Shown in pieces: positions 10,794 to 22,453 of a stretch of DNA of 64,000 nucleotides (positions within the stretch are counted from its first letter, which is position 1; each line of letters starts with the position of its first letter). The notes under the pieces were generated by a model, which was not told where the DNA came from, made no database searches, and saw only the letters and a list, made by a program, of their open reading frames with translations. Made by a program: the position numbers and the translations under genes. This DNA is from Daphnia pulex (Eukaryota > Arthropoda > Branchiopoda > Diplostraca > Daphniidae), in NCBI RefSeq assembly GCF_021134715.1, contig NC_060024.1:4154001-4218000 (forward strand), written 5' to 3'.

Positions 10794-11483
10794 TTTCTCT
10801 TCATTCTCCCACATGTTACACTGTATTCCAGGGATGTCGATAAAAAGATTAATACAGGCCATGTTTTCTCTTCTACAAACTTCAATATAACAAAAAAAAA
10901 ACTTTCTTACATACAACCGGGAGATAAGCTTACGCTGAACTCCATAAATTTAATCAAAACTTTTCTTTTCCTCTCAGCCCAAAAAGGAACTCAGCTTTCC
11001 GAAGGTGAACGAGGGTAGAACAATCCCGTTGCAGAACCAATTCTTATGCGTTCTTAAAGAATTTCGTCCTGGAATGTCACCACGGAATCTCTTTCCTCAA
11101 AATCTCCTCTCGGTTATACGAGAGAGAGAGAGAGACAGCGACCATTCGATGGGAGAGCGGGACGTGTTCTGTCATTTCTAGAACAAAGGAAGAGGTGTTG
11201 GAATGGGGGGGGAGGGGAGGGGGGTGAGAAGAGGCACCTTAGAAATTTGGGGGTGCAATATTGCAACTTAAATTTTGAAAGAATTAAGAAAAATGAATAT
11301 ATATTCTACATGATTGCACTATTGGAACTATACTACATCAAATAAATTTAATTGCATGAGACTAGGCTGACAGAAGCCGATTCCACTATAGGGCTCTTTG
11401 GGGTCTGATTTATTTAGGCGTTTTATCTGGCAACGCAGCGTGGAGATGCATGTGTTGTGGGCATGTATTTTCAAATATCATGG

Positions 11484-11551
11484 AGTAAGAACAAAGGAGT
11501 AAGCTCGCTCTACTCCTTTGTTTAGTACGCGCTTACTCCTTTGTTCTTACT
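11484..11551. repeat. Perfect 21 bp hairpin
   Basis: Stem 11484-11504 pairs with 11531-11551 without mismatch (AGTAAGAACAAAGGAGTAAG on the left). A third partial copy of the motif, ACTCCTTTGTT, lies in the loop. It could be the terminus of a miniature element. Confidence 0.7.
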
Positions 11552-11607
11552 TCATCTCCCTCATAACGTCAGCCAACACCTATCGAGAGGGGGTGGACAC
11601 CACAACA

Positions 11608-12960
11608 GACCCTAAAGGCAAAGAGGTGGAAATATTGTTTTCGCGAGCGCTAGGTGGCTTATAGGATGAATGCATGGCATGGCCGAACAAAGACGAAATT
11701 TTTACGAATGTTTTCCAAAATTTCAATCGTTAATATCTCGGCTTCTAATCCAAGTATCAAAAAAAGATGAAAACTGTTTGAAGAGGTGGGCTATCCCATC
11801 ATTTTGAAACAATTAGAATATTTTTAGGTGCAGCAGTTGACGAGAAAACTGCTACACAAAAACATAAAAAAGTCGAAATTTCGGCTACCCCCTCTCAGTT
11901 TTTTTCAAATATCTCCTAAACTAAAAAAGCTAGGCGATTGCCATTTTCACCAATCGACTTAGCAAAAAATTTTACAAAAAAACCCAATATTTTTATTTTT
12001 AGGACCCCCGGCGATGATTTCCGCAAAATCGAAAACCCCTCAAAACGGTCTCTTTGAGTCGCAAACGGCTTGTTAAAATTATTTGAATTTGAGTTGAAAT
12101 TAATGAAAACCCTACCAACTGAATCAATAATTTCTGCAGAGAGTTGGTTGGGCAGTAAAAGCAGTTGAAGAAAAAAAGGTCGATCGAGAACATCACAATT
12201 GATGATAAGTAGCCAGCAGCAGTCATGATGCAACATCAGTTGATAAATCTACTGTTTCTACCTACTCCTGTGAAGTTTTTAAAAGTACTTTCACCGGAAA
12301 GCCAGTCAAAGAAGTCACTAAATCGTGCATATTCGTCGAAAAGAAATGCTGTTGACGGATGATCGCTGTGAAAACTGTGTACCTCCAAACCACCGTCCAA
12401 AATACAAGAAGACTTCTAAAAAGGTCGCATCGCACTATCTTTCTGCATCGCAAATAAGTAACTTCCGGGTCGCTTCCATTGAGATGTTTCTTAAAGTGTC
12501 TGCATTATTATTTATTATATTTCTCAAATCTAACCCAGGGTGCAAGGTGCCAAGGTGCATTTTTAAAATAAAACAAAAGTTTTAATAAGCGGGTTTCCAC
12601 TAAAAAAAAACTGTTTTGGGGGGTTTTGATTTTGCGGAAATCATCGCTAGAGGTTGTAAAAATAAGATGGGTTTTGTTCAATATTGTTCTCTAAGTCGAT
12701 TGATGAAAACCGCAATCGCTTAGCTACTGCTGTTTTTTGAGATATTAGCAAAAAACTGTGGAGGGGTAGCCGAAAATTTGGACTTTTTTTTTTCATTTTC
12801 ATAGTTTTTTTATACTCGGATCAGAAGCCGAGATATTAACGATTGAATTTTGGAAAAAAAATCCTTCAAATTTATTCGTTTTTCGGCAATGCTGGGCTTC
12901 AGTCTATAGGCCACCTAGCGCTCGCGAAAACAACATTTCCCCTATTTGCCTTTAGGATCT
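11608..12960. repeat. Large inverted repeat (foldback), family A
   Basis: The left arm (about 11608-12060) is the reverse complement of the right arm (about 12600-12960), with visible divergence. Both contain TTCGCGAGCGCTAGGTGGC and the motif TCGGCTTCT...ATATTAACGATTG in opposite orientations. The 500 bp between the arms has no convincing gene. A related single arm lies at 16143-16800 and again at 35834-36491. Confidence 0.7.
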
Positions 12961-13299
12961 ATTGCCCGGTCTCCCTCATACGTCAGCCTACACCAATCGA
13001 GAGGAGGTATCTTGCTGTGCGTCAATCCCTGGATCCAGTATGAAAAGTTAACAATCCACAAGGCAGATGGCGACGAAACGGAGCCGTTCACTTTCGCTGT
13101 TAATCAATACTCGGAAAATCTTATTAATTGAATATTGGAGGTAAAAGAAACATTTTTTAAATCAAACCTCATTCCTAAATAAATTAAATATAGCAGCCTG
13201 CAAATACTAGGGGATATATTTTTGCTGAATTATGTTTATCAATCTTTTTTATAGATTATTCGTTACTCAATTATTCAATTTCTGTCATGAGCGCACGAT

Positions 13300-14230
13300 A
13301 AACACAAAAATTTTCCCAGAATGATCAGTCTCTCTCGTGGTAGGCATAGCAACTACTTGTTCAGAGACGGGAAATTTTTGGGTTTCTGTCTTTTTATTTT
13401 TTTTTATACCCCTAAACTTTAACAAACCAACAAATTGTAGTACTTACAATGTAGATGAACTCATTCTTCATCTTTTAGTAAAAGCTAGAAGGGCGTAAGT
13501 CTAGCGGCTATTTTTTCATAATTTAAAAAAAAACAGGGCCCTTTTTCGAGAAGCGCCATAAGCATGCACGGCAAACGCCCCAATTTTCGCTCGACGAAAC
13601 TGTACCCCTCTCAAAAAATCTTATCATTACAGCAACTAAGTAGCTAATAAAAAAATAAAAAATAAAGTCGCGTAGCGCCATAAGACGCCATGCTAAAAGC
13701 GTTGCAGCGTACCCTGTACCAACTTCGCCGGTAGGTACTGTACGTTATAATTCTCTTCGTATCCCAATCCTTCTTACTTCTCGATCTAACAGCTCCAGAA
13801 CCCGACCTCGTTCGAGCTCTCTCCTTCCTCGGCCGTCACCTTCCCCCCGTGCCCGTACTGCCTTCTTACTCTACTTTTCTCTCATCATTGGTTTGATCGT
13901 TCCATAAACTACATAGACGCACCTTATGTCGTCTTTGTAAATTATTTACAGCATTGAATCAAAAGCCTTATTTATAAATTTTGATGCAAATTATACCTTG
14001 TTGTATATTTTCAAGAATTCTAACTTCGAATGCTTTCTGCGTTGTATATTTTATTATTATTGTGTATATCTTCGACCATTTCTCAGCATACACACTCGTT
14101 TCATAGACGAAAAACTATAGCATGCACACGCATGCACATTATTATTCAAACACAAATCCAGGTTAGAATGATTGTTTCTAGTGTAATAGAACTGTCATGC
14201 AGGTTCCATAGGCTAGTGCGATCGTAGCGA
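13300..14230. other. Non-coding, no gene recognised
   Basis: AT-rich sequence with a more CG-rich patch around 13690-13880. Open frames are short and look random. Confidence 0.4.
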
Positions 14231-14420
14231 TCGCTACTGTGATTGTGGTAGCATTTCACTATTATTGTTAGTAGTGAAATGCTACTTTCAGCAAAAAGTA
14301 GTTCAATAGTAGCAGTGTACTACTATAAAGTAGATCCTCTACCTAATACGTAGAGGACGCTACTCTTTAGGTTGTGAAAAAAATGCTACTTAGTGCTACT
14401 TAAGGGAGTGCTACCAGATA
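14230..14420. repeat. GTAGC/GCTAC-rich hairpin cluster
   Basis: The words GTAGC, AGTAG and GCTAC occur many times in both orientations. GTAGCATTTCACTA (from about 14248) pairs with TAGTGAAATGCTAC shortly after to make a perfect hairpin. A second palindrome, CCTCTAC...GTAGAGG, lies at about 14335-14355. Confidence 0.6.
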
Positions 14421-14810
14421 AGTAGCACCCAATGAAATGAGTGTGCGGGTCTCCCGCATTTTAATACGAGCTGCTTACACATGTCTATTCTATTTGCTGA
14501 AATAATACTAAACTGCCGATAAAATTAATTATATGTTTTGATACTTTTGGAGTTAGGAAATGAACAAATTTTCAATCTGAAAATTTTTCTATGGTTTGGT
14601 TATCAGACTTTTGCAGTTGGGACTTGGAAATTTTTCGAGATTGAAAGTTTTCTCTTACAACCAAGGAAATGTTTCGCACTCAAATTCAAGTACGTTTATA
14701 ACTGGTGGTCTCCGAGTACCCAAAAACAACATTGAGAGTGTGGGCGGCAACTTGATACACCTACGTCGGTGTGCAAATGAAACATTCGTCCACCCAGGTA
14801 TTCTATTCAA

Positions 14811-16140
14811 ATACGGGGTAAGGTATTCGAGTCTTCGAATACTGGGTGATTCAAAAGGTAATCGAATTAACATAGAGTTATTCTTCTATGGGTATTCCAT
14901 GCTTCGGAATAGGGAAGAACCTATTCTAGACCTGTTCTAAGCAAGGGTATTCGAAGATGGAATATCCGTCGTAGAGGGTTAGAATATCCCCTGAAAACTA
15001 AGAGTGACTCATTCTTTTGGAGGTATTCGAGGGGTATTCGAACTAGTAGCGTTTTGATTTTTCCTACTTATAGAAGCAGAGGAGGGTATTCGATTAGTAG
15101 CATGTCTGTTCTAGAATAGGGGTTCGAATATCCTCCGATTACCCCCTATTCCAAGGGTTTTGATGGGAGGGTGAAGATCAGAAAAAAATATGTGGGTCGT
15201 CCGGATATAAAACTCGGGTCTCCCGCATTCTAATCTGACCCTGGTAGCACACTCACATTCATCATCTATCATATAGATGTCTTAATGTCTAAATCAAATC
15301 TTATCTAGCTACAACCTAAATTGGATATCACATGGATAATCAATTTACTACGGCCTTATGCTATCTTTGTATAGATGTACTATAGATGTACGTTTCTCAT
15401 ACGATCACGGACATCCATTTGTACTAGAAATCAGACGCTTAACAGACAGACGTAACATGACGTCTGTGAGATGTCCAAATTATCTGTCCACGGGATAGAT
15501 GAGGACGACAAGGACTTTAAATTTTCATAATTTTAACTGCTAATATTAATTTAGAGCCGCTGAACCAAATACAGTTGAAAAGTAATAGAGAGTGGTGTAG
15601 TGGGCAGAGCACTGGAGTACCACTTCAAAGAACGTGGTTTCGCGCCAATCGAGGAACGTTTCTTTTTTTCTTTTTGCTTAAATTTAAGTATTTTGAAGAC
15701 GGCTGTAAGCCGTACCCATTTGGATGTCTTACAGCGACATTATTATAGACATAGGCAATCCTATGGACGTGGGGTTAAGATATCTCACTCGGCTGAAAAG
15801 ATGGGCGACGTATATCCTATAGATAGAGGCGTGCTACCAGGGGAGCTACTTCCACATGGCAATTCTGTCTGTATTAAAAAGCTGTATTATCGATAACGTT
15901 GTTTAAAGTTTTGATACTTTTGAAGTTGGGACTTGGAAAAATTTTCAATCTTAAAATTCACTTCGATTAGCCTACCCTTCGAATACCCTGGGGTATTCTA
16001 AGGGTAGACTAATCTAATTCGCATAGGGTTCTTCTATGGGCATTCGATGCTTTCGAATAGGGTTCAACCTATTCTAGACCTGTTCTAAGCAAGGGTATTC
16101 GAAGATGGATATCCGTCGTATAGGGTTAGAATATCCCCTG
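14811..16140. repeat. GGTATTCGA-rich repeats
   Basis: GGTATTC, TTCGAATA and related words recur more than a dozen times between about 14811 and 15145, and the block around AAGGGTATTCGAAGATGG returns near 16090. Short complementary stretches would fold on each other. No coding potential is visible. The same sequence is at 34502-35831 in copy 2. Confidence 0.55.
15591..15660 (+). other. tRNA-like sequence, possibly a SINE head
   Basis: TGGTGTAGTGGGCAGAGCAC resembles a tRNA D-arm/A box, and GTGGTTTCGCGCCAATC, 40 bases on, resembles a B box with one extra base. A T-rich run follows at once. It does not fold into a full cloverleaf, so it is a pseudo-tRNA or tRNA-derived SINE. The second copy is at 35282-35351. 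Confidence 0.35.
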
Positions 16141-16142
16141 AA

Positions 16143-16800
16143 AACTGAGAGTATATTGCTGTTTTTGAGATATAAGCAAAAAACTGTAGAGGGGTAGCCG
16201 AAATTTGAATTTTTTTTCGGTTTTTGTGCTGCAGGTTCCTCGTCAACTGCTGCACTTAAAAATATTCTGATTATTTCAAAATGATGGGACCTATTCAAAC
16301 CATTTTCATGGTTTTTTTATATTCGGCTCAGAAGCCGAGATATTAACGATTGAAATTTTGGAAAAAATTCCTACTAATTTCTTTGTTTTTCGGCCATGAC
16401 GGGCTTCATCCTATAAGCCAAATAGCGCTCGCGAAAACAAAATTTCCCCCTCTTTGCCTTTAGGGTCTGTTGGGGTGGTCATCCTTATAACGTCAGCCTA
16501 CATCAATCGAGAGGGGGTATCTTGCGGGTATCTTGCTGTGCGTCGATTCCTAGATCCAGTATGAAAAGTTTACAATCCACAAGGCAGATGGCGACGAAAC
16601 GGAGTCGTTCGCATTCGCTGTTAATCAGTACTCGGAAAATCGTATCAATTGAAAATGCTTAGAGGTAAAGGAAACGCTTTAACAAAACATCATTCGTAAA
16701 TAAATTAAATGTAGCAGCCACGAATACTATATATATGTTTACTGAATCAACATGTGTATCAATTTATTTCCGTTACTGAATGTCTGTCATGGGCACACTG
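16143..16800. repeat. Single arm of foldback family A
   Basis: Matches the right arm and right flank of the element at 11608-12960 (to about 13300), including GAGGGGTAGCCGAAA, GAAGCCGAGATATTAACGAT and GATGGCGACGAAACGGAG. It ends with a short open peptide IHKADGDETES ending ENRIN, also seen at 13050-13130. Copy 2 lies at 35834-36491. Confidence 0.65.
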
Positions 16801-18552
16801 GTTAATAATATACTTTCAGTAATCGTTAATTAGGAAATATTATGATGCTGGATTTTTTTTGTTTTTGTTTTTGTTTACCAAATTCGTTTATATTTGGCCT
16901 GTCATATAGCTTTTCATCTCTTAAATTTAGTGTTGTTATTGGAAATTTTAATGTTTTCCCCATTTCATTTCAGATTGTATCTGAACTGGTCAACCCAAAT
17001 CAATACCATTTATCAAGAAGTGAAGTAACGGAATCCATCTCTTTGTAATAAAGCCTTTTTATTATATTTACTATCACTTTCCTTAAATTATAATATGCAC
17101 TTTTAATCGGCTCAATAGTGTTACCAGCACCCATTCCTTGGAAATGTCAACTGCTGATAAGCAAAAGCAGAGCAATAATTCCGATGTCATCTCCTACAAC
17201 AGTGATAACGTCAGTCATCGCGGTAGTCTTCAAGGCAGTCTACGTGACAAATATTAACTCCCACAGTTTTAATTCAAATAATATATTTTTTTTTATTTTT
17301 CACGTCGGCTGATCACGGACTCATTTTCCTATTCGATTTTTTTCTGTAGAAGACTTAAAATCTTATTATAGTATAGACTTACAACTTAAATAATGAATTG
17401 GCACATTATTAGTATTTGTTTCGCAAAAAGTAATAGCCGGATATAGCTCCCGATTGCCAATGTTTTGCGGCGAAGGAAGACGTACTGTCTCTTCAGAAGA
17501 TTTGAAAGGAGTGCGAAGGAGTGCAATCTTCTCAATGTATATTATACAATTTAGAAGCTTGTTAATATTAGCTCATTCGAAAAAAGAAACAGACATCAGC
17601 CGCTTATTTTTGAATGCCTGTTCATTGATCTATACATACTAGGCCTACTTGCTGCTATAGTGTATTTCAATTGACGATCGCTCCGATTCCGTAATAATAC
17701 ATGTATGATCCAAATTCCAATCTAGCGTTGTCTTTCTTTCATTATTATATTTTTTTTTTCTCGTCTAATTCCGTATAGTCCGATAAGTTCAAATTTCAAA
17801 TTATCCTGCTACCCGCAGATACTTTTAGGCATACTAATCCAGAAATTAATTGGTATACGTATATATACCTCACTTAATAACGATCGATAATGCATTAAAA
17901 TCTTAGTGTCAGTATATTGCAAGATTATTCCTCTAATTAAGTATGAGTTTTTTATGATGTCCCAAGAGATATTTCTTCCAAGAATTGTGATTCTACTTGA
18001 AAGACAGCAGACAGATAATTAAATTGTCATTCTCAAGGATATGCGGATTTCAAATAAGTTTTTTATCGTTTTCATGTGCTGTTTTTTAAATCTCCTATCT
18101 CATTTATATGTCCTTGATAAATAGGCCTGCGTTTGCTTTATATGTTTATATAATCTTCAACATAAAGTAAACAGTTTGTATAGTCAATTGTTATATTTAA
18201 TTTTCTCAAGCTCTAATCGCTACTCATGTGAAACCAAATGACATTGACCCCAAAAATAAATTTGGGGTTGAAATTCGAAAAACTATCTTTCTTAAAAATG
18301 ATGGGCGATTCCCTTTTAAATTTACAAAAGAAGTTAAGCTATAGAGAAATTCAGTTGCTTTTTTCAAGTTTTTTTTTTCATTTGGAAACGAATTTTTAAC
18401 AATCTCTTTCTAGGAGAAGGGCTGTTAATGTTTGTTTTGTTTGTTTTTTTGTAAACTATTGTTGACAGTTTTTTTACAAAATCGTCGGGCAACAAATAAA
18501 GGTTCGAACAAAGCATCATTACATTACGTTATCTGGCCTGTTTTAATATGTA
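16801..18552. other. AT-rich non-coding DNA
   Basis: Short open frames at 16842-17048, 17118-17312 and 17454-17642 have Phe/Ser-rich random composition and no family resemblance. Nothing else is supported here, nor in the matching 36492-38243. Confidence 0.45.
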
Positions 18553-18624
18553 AGCAGAGTGGCGCAGCGGAAGCGTGCTGGGCCCATAACCCAGAGGTCC
18601 GTGGATCGAAACCACGCTCTGCTA
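18553..18624 (+). tRNA. tRNA-iMet: Initiator tRNA-Met (CAT), copy 1
   Basis: The 72 bases fold as a full cloverleaf. Acceptor stem AGCAGAG pairs with CTCTGCT, the anticodon loop is CCCATAA (CAT), and the T stem CGTGG pairs with CCACG around ATCGAAA. The A1:U72 pair, the GGG/CCC anticodon stem and the T loop ATCGAAA (instead of TTC) are eukaryotic initiator hallmarks. The A-box GTGGCGCAGCGG is intact and a T run follows as a pol III terminator. Expected to start translation in the cytosol. Confidence 0.95.
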
Positions 18625-18950
18625 ATTTTTATTTAAATAAAGTACAACTTCTATTACTGTTGATTTGAAATGTCTAGTAAGTATATGTGGTGAATGATTG
18701 ATTGATTGAGCAACTGGTCATCACTTCACTCCTCTCGACAGTATGTTGAAGAAGGGTTAAATTATGCAGTTTTCTATAATTTGTTGTTTAAGCAACTGTT
18801 GTGTTGAAGACGGCTAGTTTTCCGTCGCGAAAAAAAAACAAAGTTGCTTAAATTAATGTGTATTGTAGCCTATTGTCTGTGGTAGACGTTTATTAAATCG
18901 CTCAAAAAACCCCGGTTTTTACCAACAAAATAGTTAAATAAGTGCGTTGA

Positions 18951-20617
18951 TTAATTTTGAAGAAGAATTACCATATAAGTCACTACAGCGCCTGTCAACT
19001 GCAGTAAAAATAAATAAAAATAAATAAATTAAATTAAATACTTTTTATTAGGTAAATGAGGCACTCACTGCTGGAATGAGATGGACCCCAACGTCGAACA
19101 GCCCAGCAGCCGACAAGCGGACCCGTCCTTTATCAATTTGCATCAAGACAGTCATCACCTAAATTTTTTGCATTAGAATATGAATCCATCATCATCGGTG
19201 AAAAATGGCAATTTATATCTGTACAACACATATAGCTTTTAAAGACTATTAGGCAAAAATATATAATAAAACGGACCGCAATTTTTTCAGCCAACCTCCG
19301 GTAAAATCTGGAATGTGACATTCTAGTTAATCGTTCACGAAGAAGACGGACCTGAAATAGAATAATTGTTTTTTATATATTCCATTCTAAAACTAGTTAT
19401 GGGCGGAGCCTGGATACCTGATTAACGGGCATGTCTGCAGCAGAGAGTAGAACTAATATTTTAGCCCCTTCCGTGAAGAAGAGGAAAGGAAACATTAAAC
19501 TATAATTTTCCAACACATCGGTTCTATGAACAAAATAATAAATGGAGAAAAAGGCTGTGCTGATGACCGAGACAAATTTCATTGTCAGTAAAATGAAGAC
19601 AGGAACGGAGAAAATGTGATTCAATTCTGATGAAGCATGACAGAGGTGGTCAAATATCAGTGCGTTGCGTCTCAAGATTTTTAAATTCTCCATCCTTTAA
19701 TATGGACAAAGAACTTGAAATGCTTTTATTTCGAATGGAGAATATTGTATAATTATAAATTAAATGTCATACCCGATCAAATGTAGTTGATCTTCAGCAT
19801 CAGCACGATCCGTTTCAGAATGCAATAAAATCATTTTCATGTAGTGCGATATTATGTAATAACACAGATGTATAAAAAAAGGTGTGCATTCAATCAGTAT
19901 GGCCATTAGCGCCATCAGGAATAATATAACTGCTACCAACACTGCGGACGGATTCTCTGGTAAGACGGACGGCACAAGAGGCATCACCACGATCGTACTG
20001 CCTGTAGTCTACGTCAACCAATAGCAATAAAATTAATTAGACTTTTACGTTTAATTTTATGAACTAACCACTGTGAGGATTATAATAAAGCCGATAAAAA
20101 ATCGTGTCGTAAGCGAACTCTTGTGCTGCGCCAGGAATTTCTCTCCCAAAAGCCTCTCGACTTCTTGCACGGCTTCGACAACAACTCGCAGCCGACGGTA
20201 GCGCATCACGATCCAGCGAGACAATAACAATTGAATAAATGTTCCAGATGAGTTTACCGCAAACAGAACATTGACGGTGATGGGTAGACTTCGATCGGTA
20301 GATAAATTGTCCGGTCCATTTTCTGAGAAGTAGCTCGCGAGGCAAATACTTACGAATTGAAAAGCTAAATTACATGTGAACCACCAAGTGGTGCGATGTT
20401 TCAAAGAGAAGGTGAATCTTGAAAATTTGTTTGTAATTAAATTGTTTTCTATCGTGTAAGGAATCATTCCGCACGCCTGGCAGAGACCGACAAACGGACG
20501 TAATTGTTCGAATACCGACATGATGAAATTAAAGAAACTGAATGTCCTATATTCAATATTCGCACTAAACAGAAAATGCGGACAATAGAGCCAATAGTCA
20601 AAGGAACATTGAAGCAC
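18951..20617 (-). CDS. Gustatory receptor family protein, copy 1
   Basis: Six exons splice in frame: 20617-20069, 20008-19773, 19694-19418, 19351-19277, 19158-19069 and 18998-18951, giving 424 residues. The insect/crustacean gustatory receptor signature is clear. The start reads LRPFVGLCQACGMIPY, the middle has several hydrophobic membrane segments (for example VLVAVILFLMALMAILI and FVSVISTAFFSIYYF), and the end reads VRLSAAGLFDVGVH and TGAVVTYMVILLQN, matching the family's final membrane segment TYxxxLxQ. The last three introns sit at positions typical of the family. Translation may really begin at the internal Met at 20521 (MSVFEQLRPF, 392 residues), which fits family length better. Expected in the membrane of chemosensory neurons; the ligand is unknown. 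Confidence 0.85.
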
Positions 20618-20649
20618 TTGTATTGAGTGTTAACGTGTTTATACCGTAT

Positions 20650-21385
20650 TATAGGTGTAACCATGGAAATATCTACAGTTTACATAAAACAGAATACTAC
20701 GAGTCTAATTTGCTAATGGGTTCCAGAGGTTACTTGATTGACTTGTAATAGAATAATCATAGTTTCTACATTCTTTTCTAACGGTCTAAAATAAGTAATA
20801 AAGCTTCATACGTGCTGGCTGCCAAACTTTTGGTATCGCTGATTAATTATTTTTCCGGTAATCGAAATATTGCCCTTTGATAAGCGATTATTTGATTTTA
20901 ACGCCGAATGTGCTTTATTTCTTTTTTAAATTTTAAAATCCCCCACTATTTCATTAATATCTGAATTCTACATTCGAACTTACAGTACGCAACAAATCAC
21001 CTAATTTGTACTATCATTTACCAGTAGCTCTTCTGAATTCTTCGCATCGCTCTTATTTAAATAGACTATCCACAACCAAAGTAGATCATGGCCCCCGGAA
21101 GAAATAGCGTAATTTGCCGCAATGATAATCAACCAACACGGAAACGACAAGTGAAGATGATCTCTACTCACGAAGCAATCAAATTATTCAATACAAATGA
21201 AAATATCCAAAATTGCAAGAGTAGACTGTCAGCAAGTCTTAAAATAGATGTGTAGGCGATCTTAGCATTGAAGAAACCTTTGCACAATGAAAGAAAGAAC
21301 TATGGAAACTTGGTACCACAAATAAGGGGTTCAACTAAACTTTAAAAGCACTAGACAAGACTGAAATTGTTAAGAAATAGTAAAT
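20650..21385. other. Spacer between gustatory receptor and snoRNA host gene
   Basis: No open frame or RNA gene recognised. It holds the presumed promoter of the minus-strand gustatory receptor (20620-20900) and the 3' flank of the snoRNA host gene. The matching stretch is 40341-41076. Confidence 0.4.
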
Positions 21386-21565
21386 AGAAGCAGCGAAGCT
21401 CAACAAGGTTTTATTAGAAGTAACCAAGACAAACAGTTGAAATATTTTGGCATTCATTTTACTGAATCATAATTGTCAACATTCAGTGTCACCAATCCAG
21501 CAACCTAGAAATAAACAAAATGGTAAACAAAAGATCTATAATGGAGAAAACAAGACTAACTTAAG

Positions 21566-21640
21566 AAAATTCAGTATTAAAAAGCTCGTAATTTGATAGT
21601 CAACATCATGATCTGCCATATATAAGTTCATCATTGACCA
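21566..21640 (-). ncRNA. Box C/D snoRNA, 18S guide (intron 4)
   Basis: C box ATGATGA at 21634-21628 and D box CTGA at 21574-21571. Just upstream of the D box the sequence TACGAGCTTTTTAA is complementary over 14 bases to the conserved 18S rRNA segment TTAAAAAGCTCGTA. By the D+5 rule the methylated base would be the first A of the AAAAA run, the site class served by SNORD36 in vertebrates (from memory, not checked). Second copy: 41257-41331. Confidence 0.7.
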
Positions 21641-21795
21641 AGAAAAGGATTGTAAAGAAATAGGTTAGTCACCTTATGTATAATGTCATCTATGGCTATG
21701 GTCAGTCAGGGAATCCCTCAATAGAAGTCACCTATATAGTCAAAAATCTTACTATTAATCTCATAAATAAGTGTAGTATAAATAGATCTCAATAC

Positions 21796-21870
21796 AGGAG
21801 TCAGTATTAAAAAGCTCGTAAATTGGTGGTCAACATTGTGATCTGTCAAATTTTGATTCATCATTAATCT
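21796..21870 (-). ncRNA. Box C/D snoRNA, 18S guide paralog (intron 3)
   Basis: C box ATGATGA at 21864-21858, D box CTGA at 21804-21801, and the same 14-base guide TACGAGCTTTTTAA before the D box. The middle differs from the intron 4 copy, so the two are diverged paralogs that keep boxes and guide. Second copy: 41487-41561. Confidence 0.7.
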
Positions 21871-22049
21871 AAAATTACTGAAGTTAGAAATGAACAATTA
21901 CCTTTTTCTTCACATTGCCTGACAAGACTACATTAGAACAGCAAACTTGGACCACCCGAGACCCGACCTAGTCCAAAAGTTACCTAGGATAGTAAATATG
22001 GAAAATGTTAGCACAAAATCAACGGTAACATAAAAGAATATTGATTTGT

Positions 22050-22115
22050 GGGATAAAATATTAAAAAGCTCATGGTAAACATAATGATCTGCCAATAATT
22101 TGTTCATCACAAGGA
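22050..22115 (-). ncRNA. Degenerate snoRNA paralog (intron 2)
   Basis: The C box core TGATGA and most of the body match its neighbours (GGCAGATCATTATG; GAGCTTTTTAATA), but the D box CTGA is replaced by TTTT and the guide is shortened to about 11 matching bases. It is probably a decaying copy. Second copy: 41741-41806. Confidence 0.5.
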
Positions 22116-22388
22116 AGCGTAATAATTAGTTAACATAAAGAATTATTTTACCTGGTAGCCAAAAGCCCAAAACCACATTGTTAACTCATGTCTGGGATGA
22201 GACCTTACCTAGAAAAGAATGGGCAATTAAATAAAGTATGTGGATGAAATTAATATTAAAACTTACAAATTTAGGACTTCAATTCATTGTTGATCACTTT
22301 GTGTATAAAAGCATCTGTGAAATATTGAAAAAAAAATTTAACCATTTCTAGACCAAGAGGAAACATTAGTAAGCGTTTTAATTGTTTA

Positions 22389-22453
22389 GTGTTCAGTAGA
22401 CAAATAGATCAACAAGGTTGTTCAGTATAGCGTATAATAAAGCATCACGACAC
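22389..22453 (-). ncRNA. Box C/D snoRNA, second 18S guide (intron 1)
   Basis: C box GTGATGC (last base off consensus) at 22448-22442, D' CTGA at 22425-22422, D CTGA at 22396-22393, and a terminal GTGT/ACAC stem. The bases before D', TATACGCTAT, pair with ATAGCGTATA of 18S rRNA, a conserved segment just upstream of the target of the other guides. Beyond one mismatch five more bases pair. Second copy: 42080-42144. Confidence 0.5.

Noticed and set aside
10401..10916. 171-codon minus-strand frame opposite the Glu-rich protein
   Set aside because: Ser/Phe-rich complement of the GAAGAAGGA repeats; the plus-strand frame has the better coding features.
14538..15896. Open frames of 65-114 codons, repeated in copy 2 at 34287-35587
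   Set aside because: They lie in GGTATTC-rich repeats and the tRNA-like region; their identity between copies reflects the DNA duplication, not selection.
18432..18668. 78-codon plus-strand open frame
   Set aside because: It runs straight through the initiator tRNA gene and has no family resemblance.
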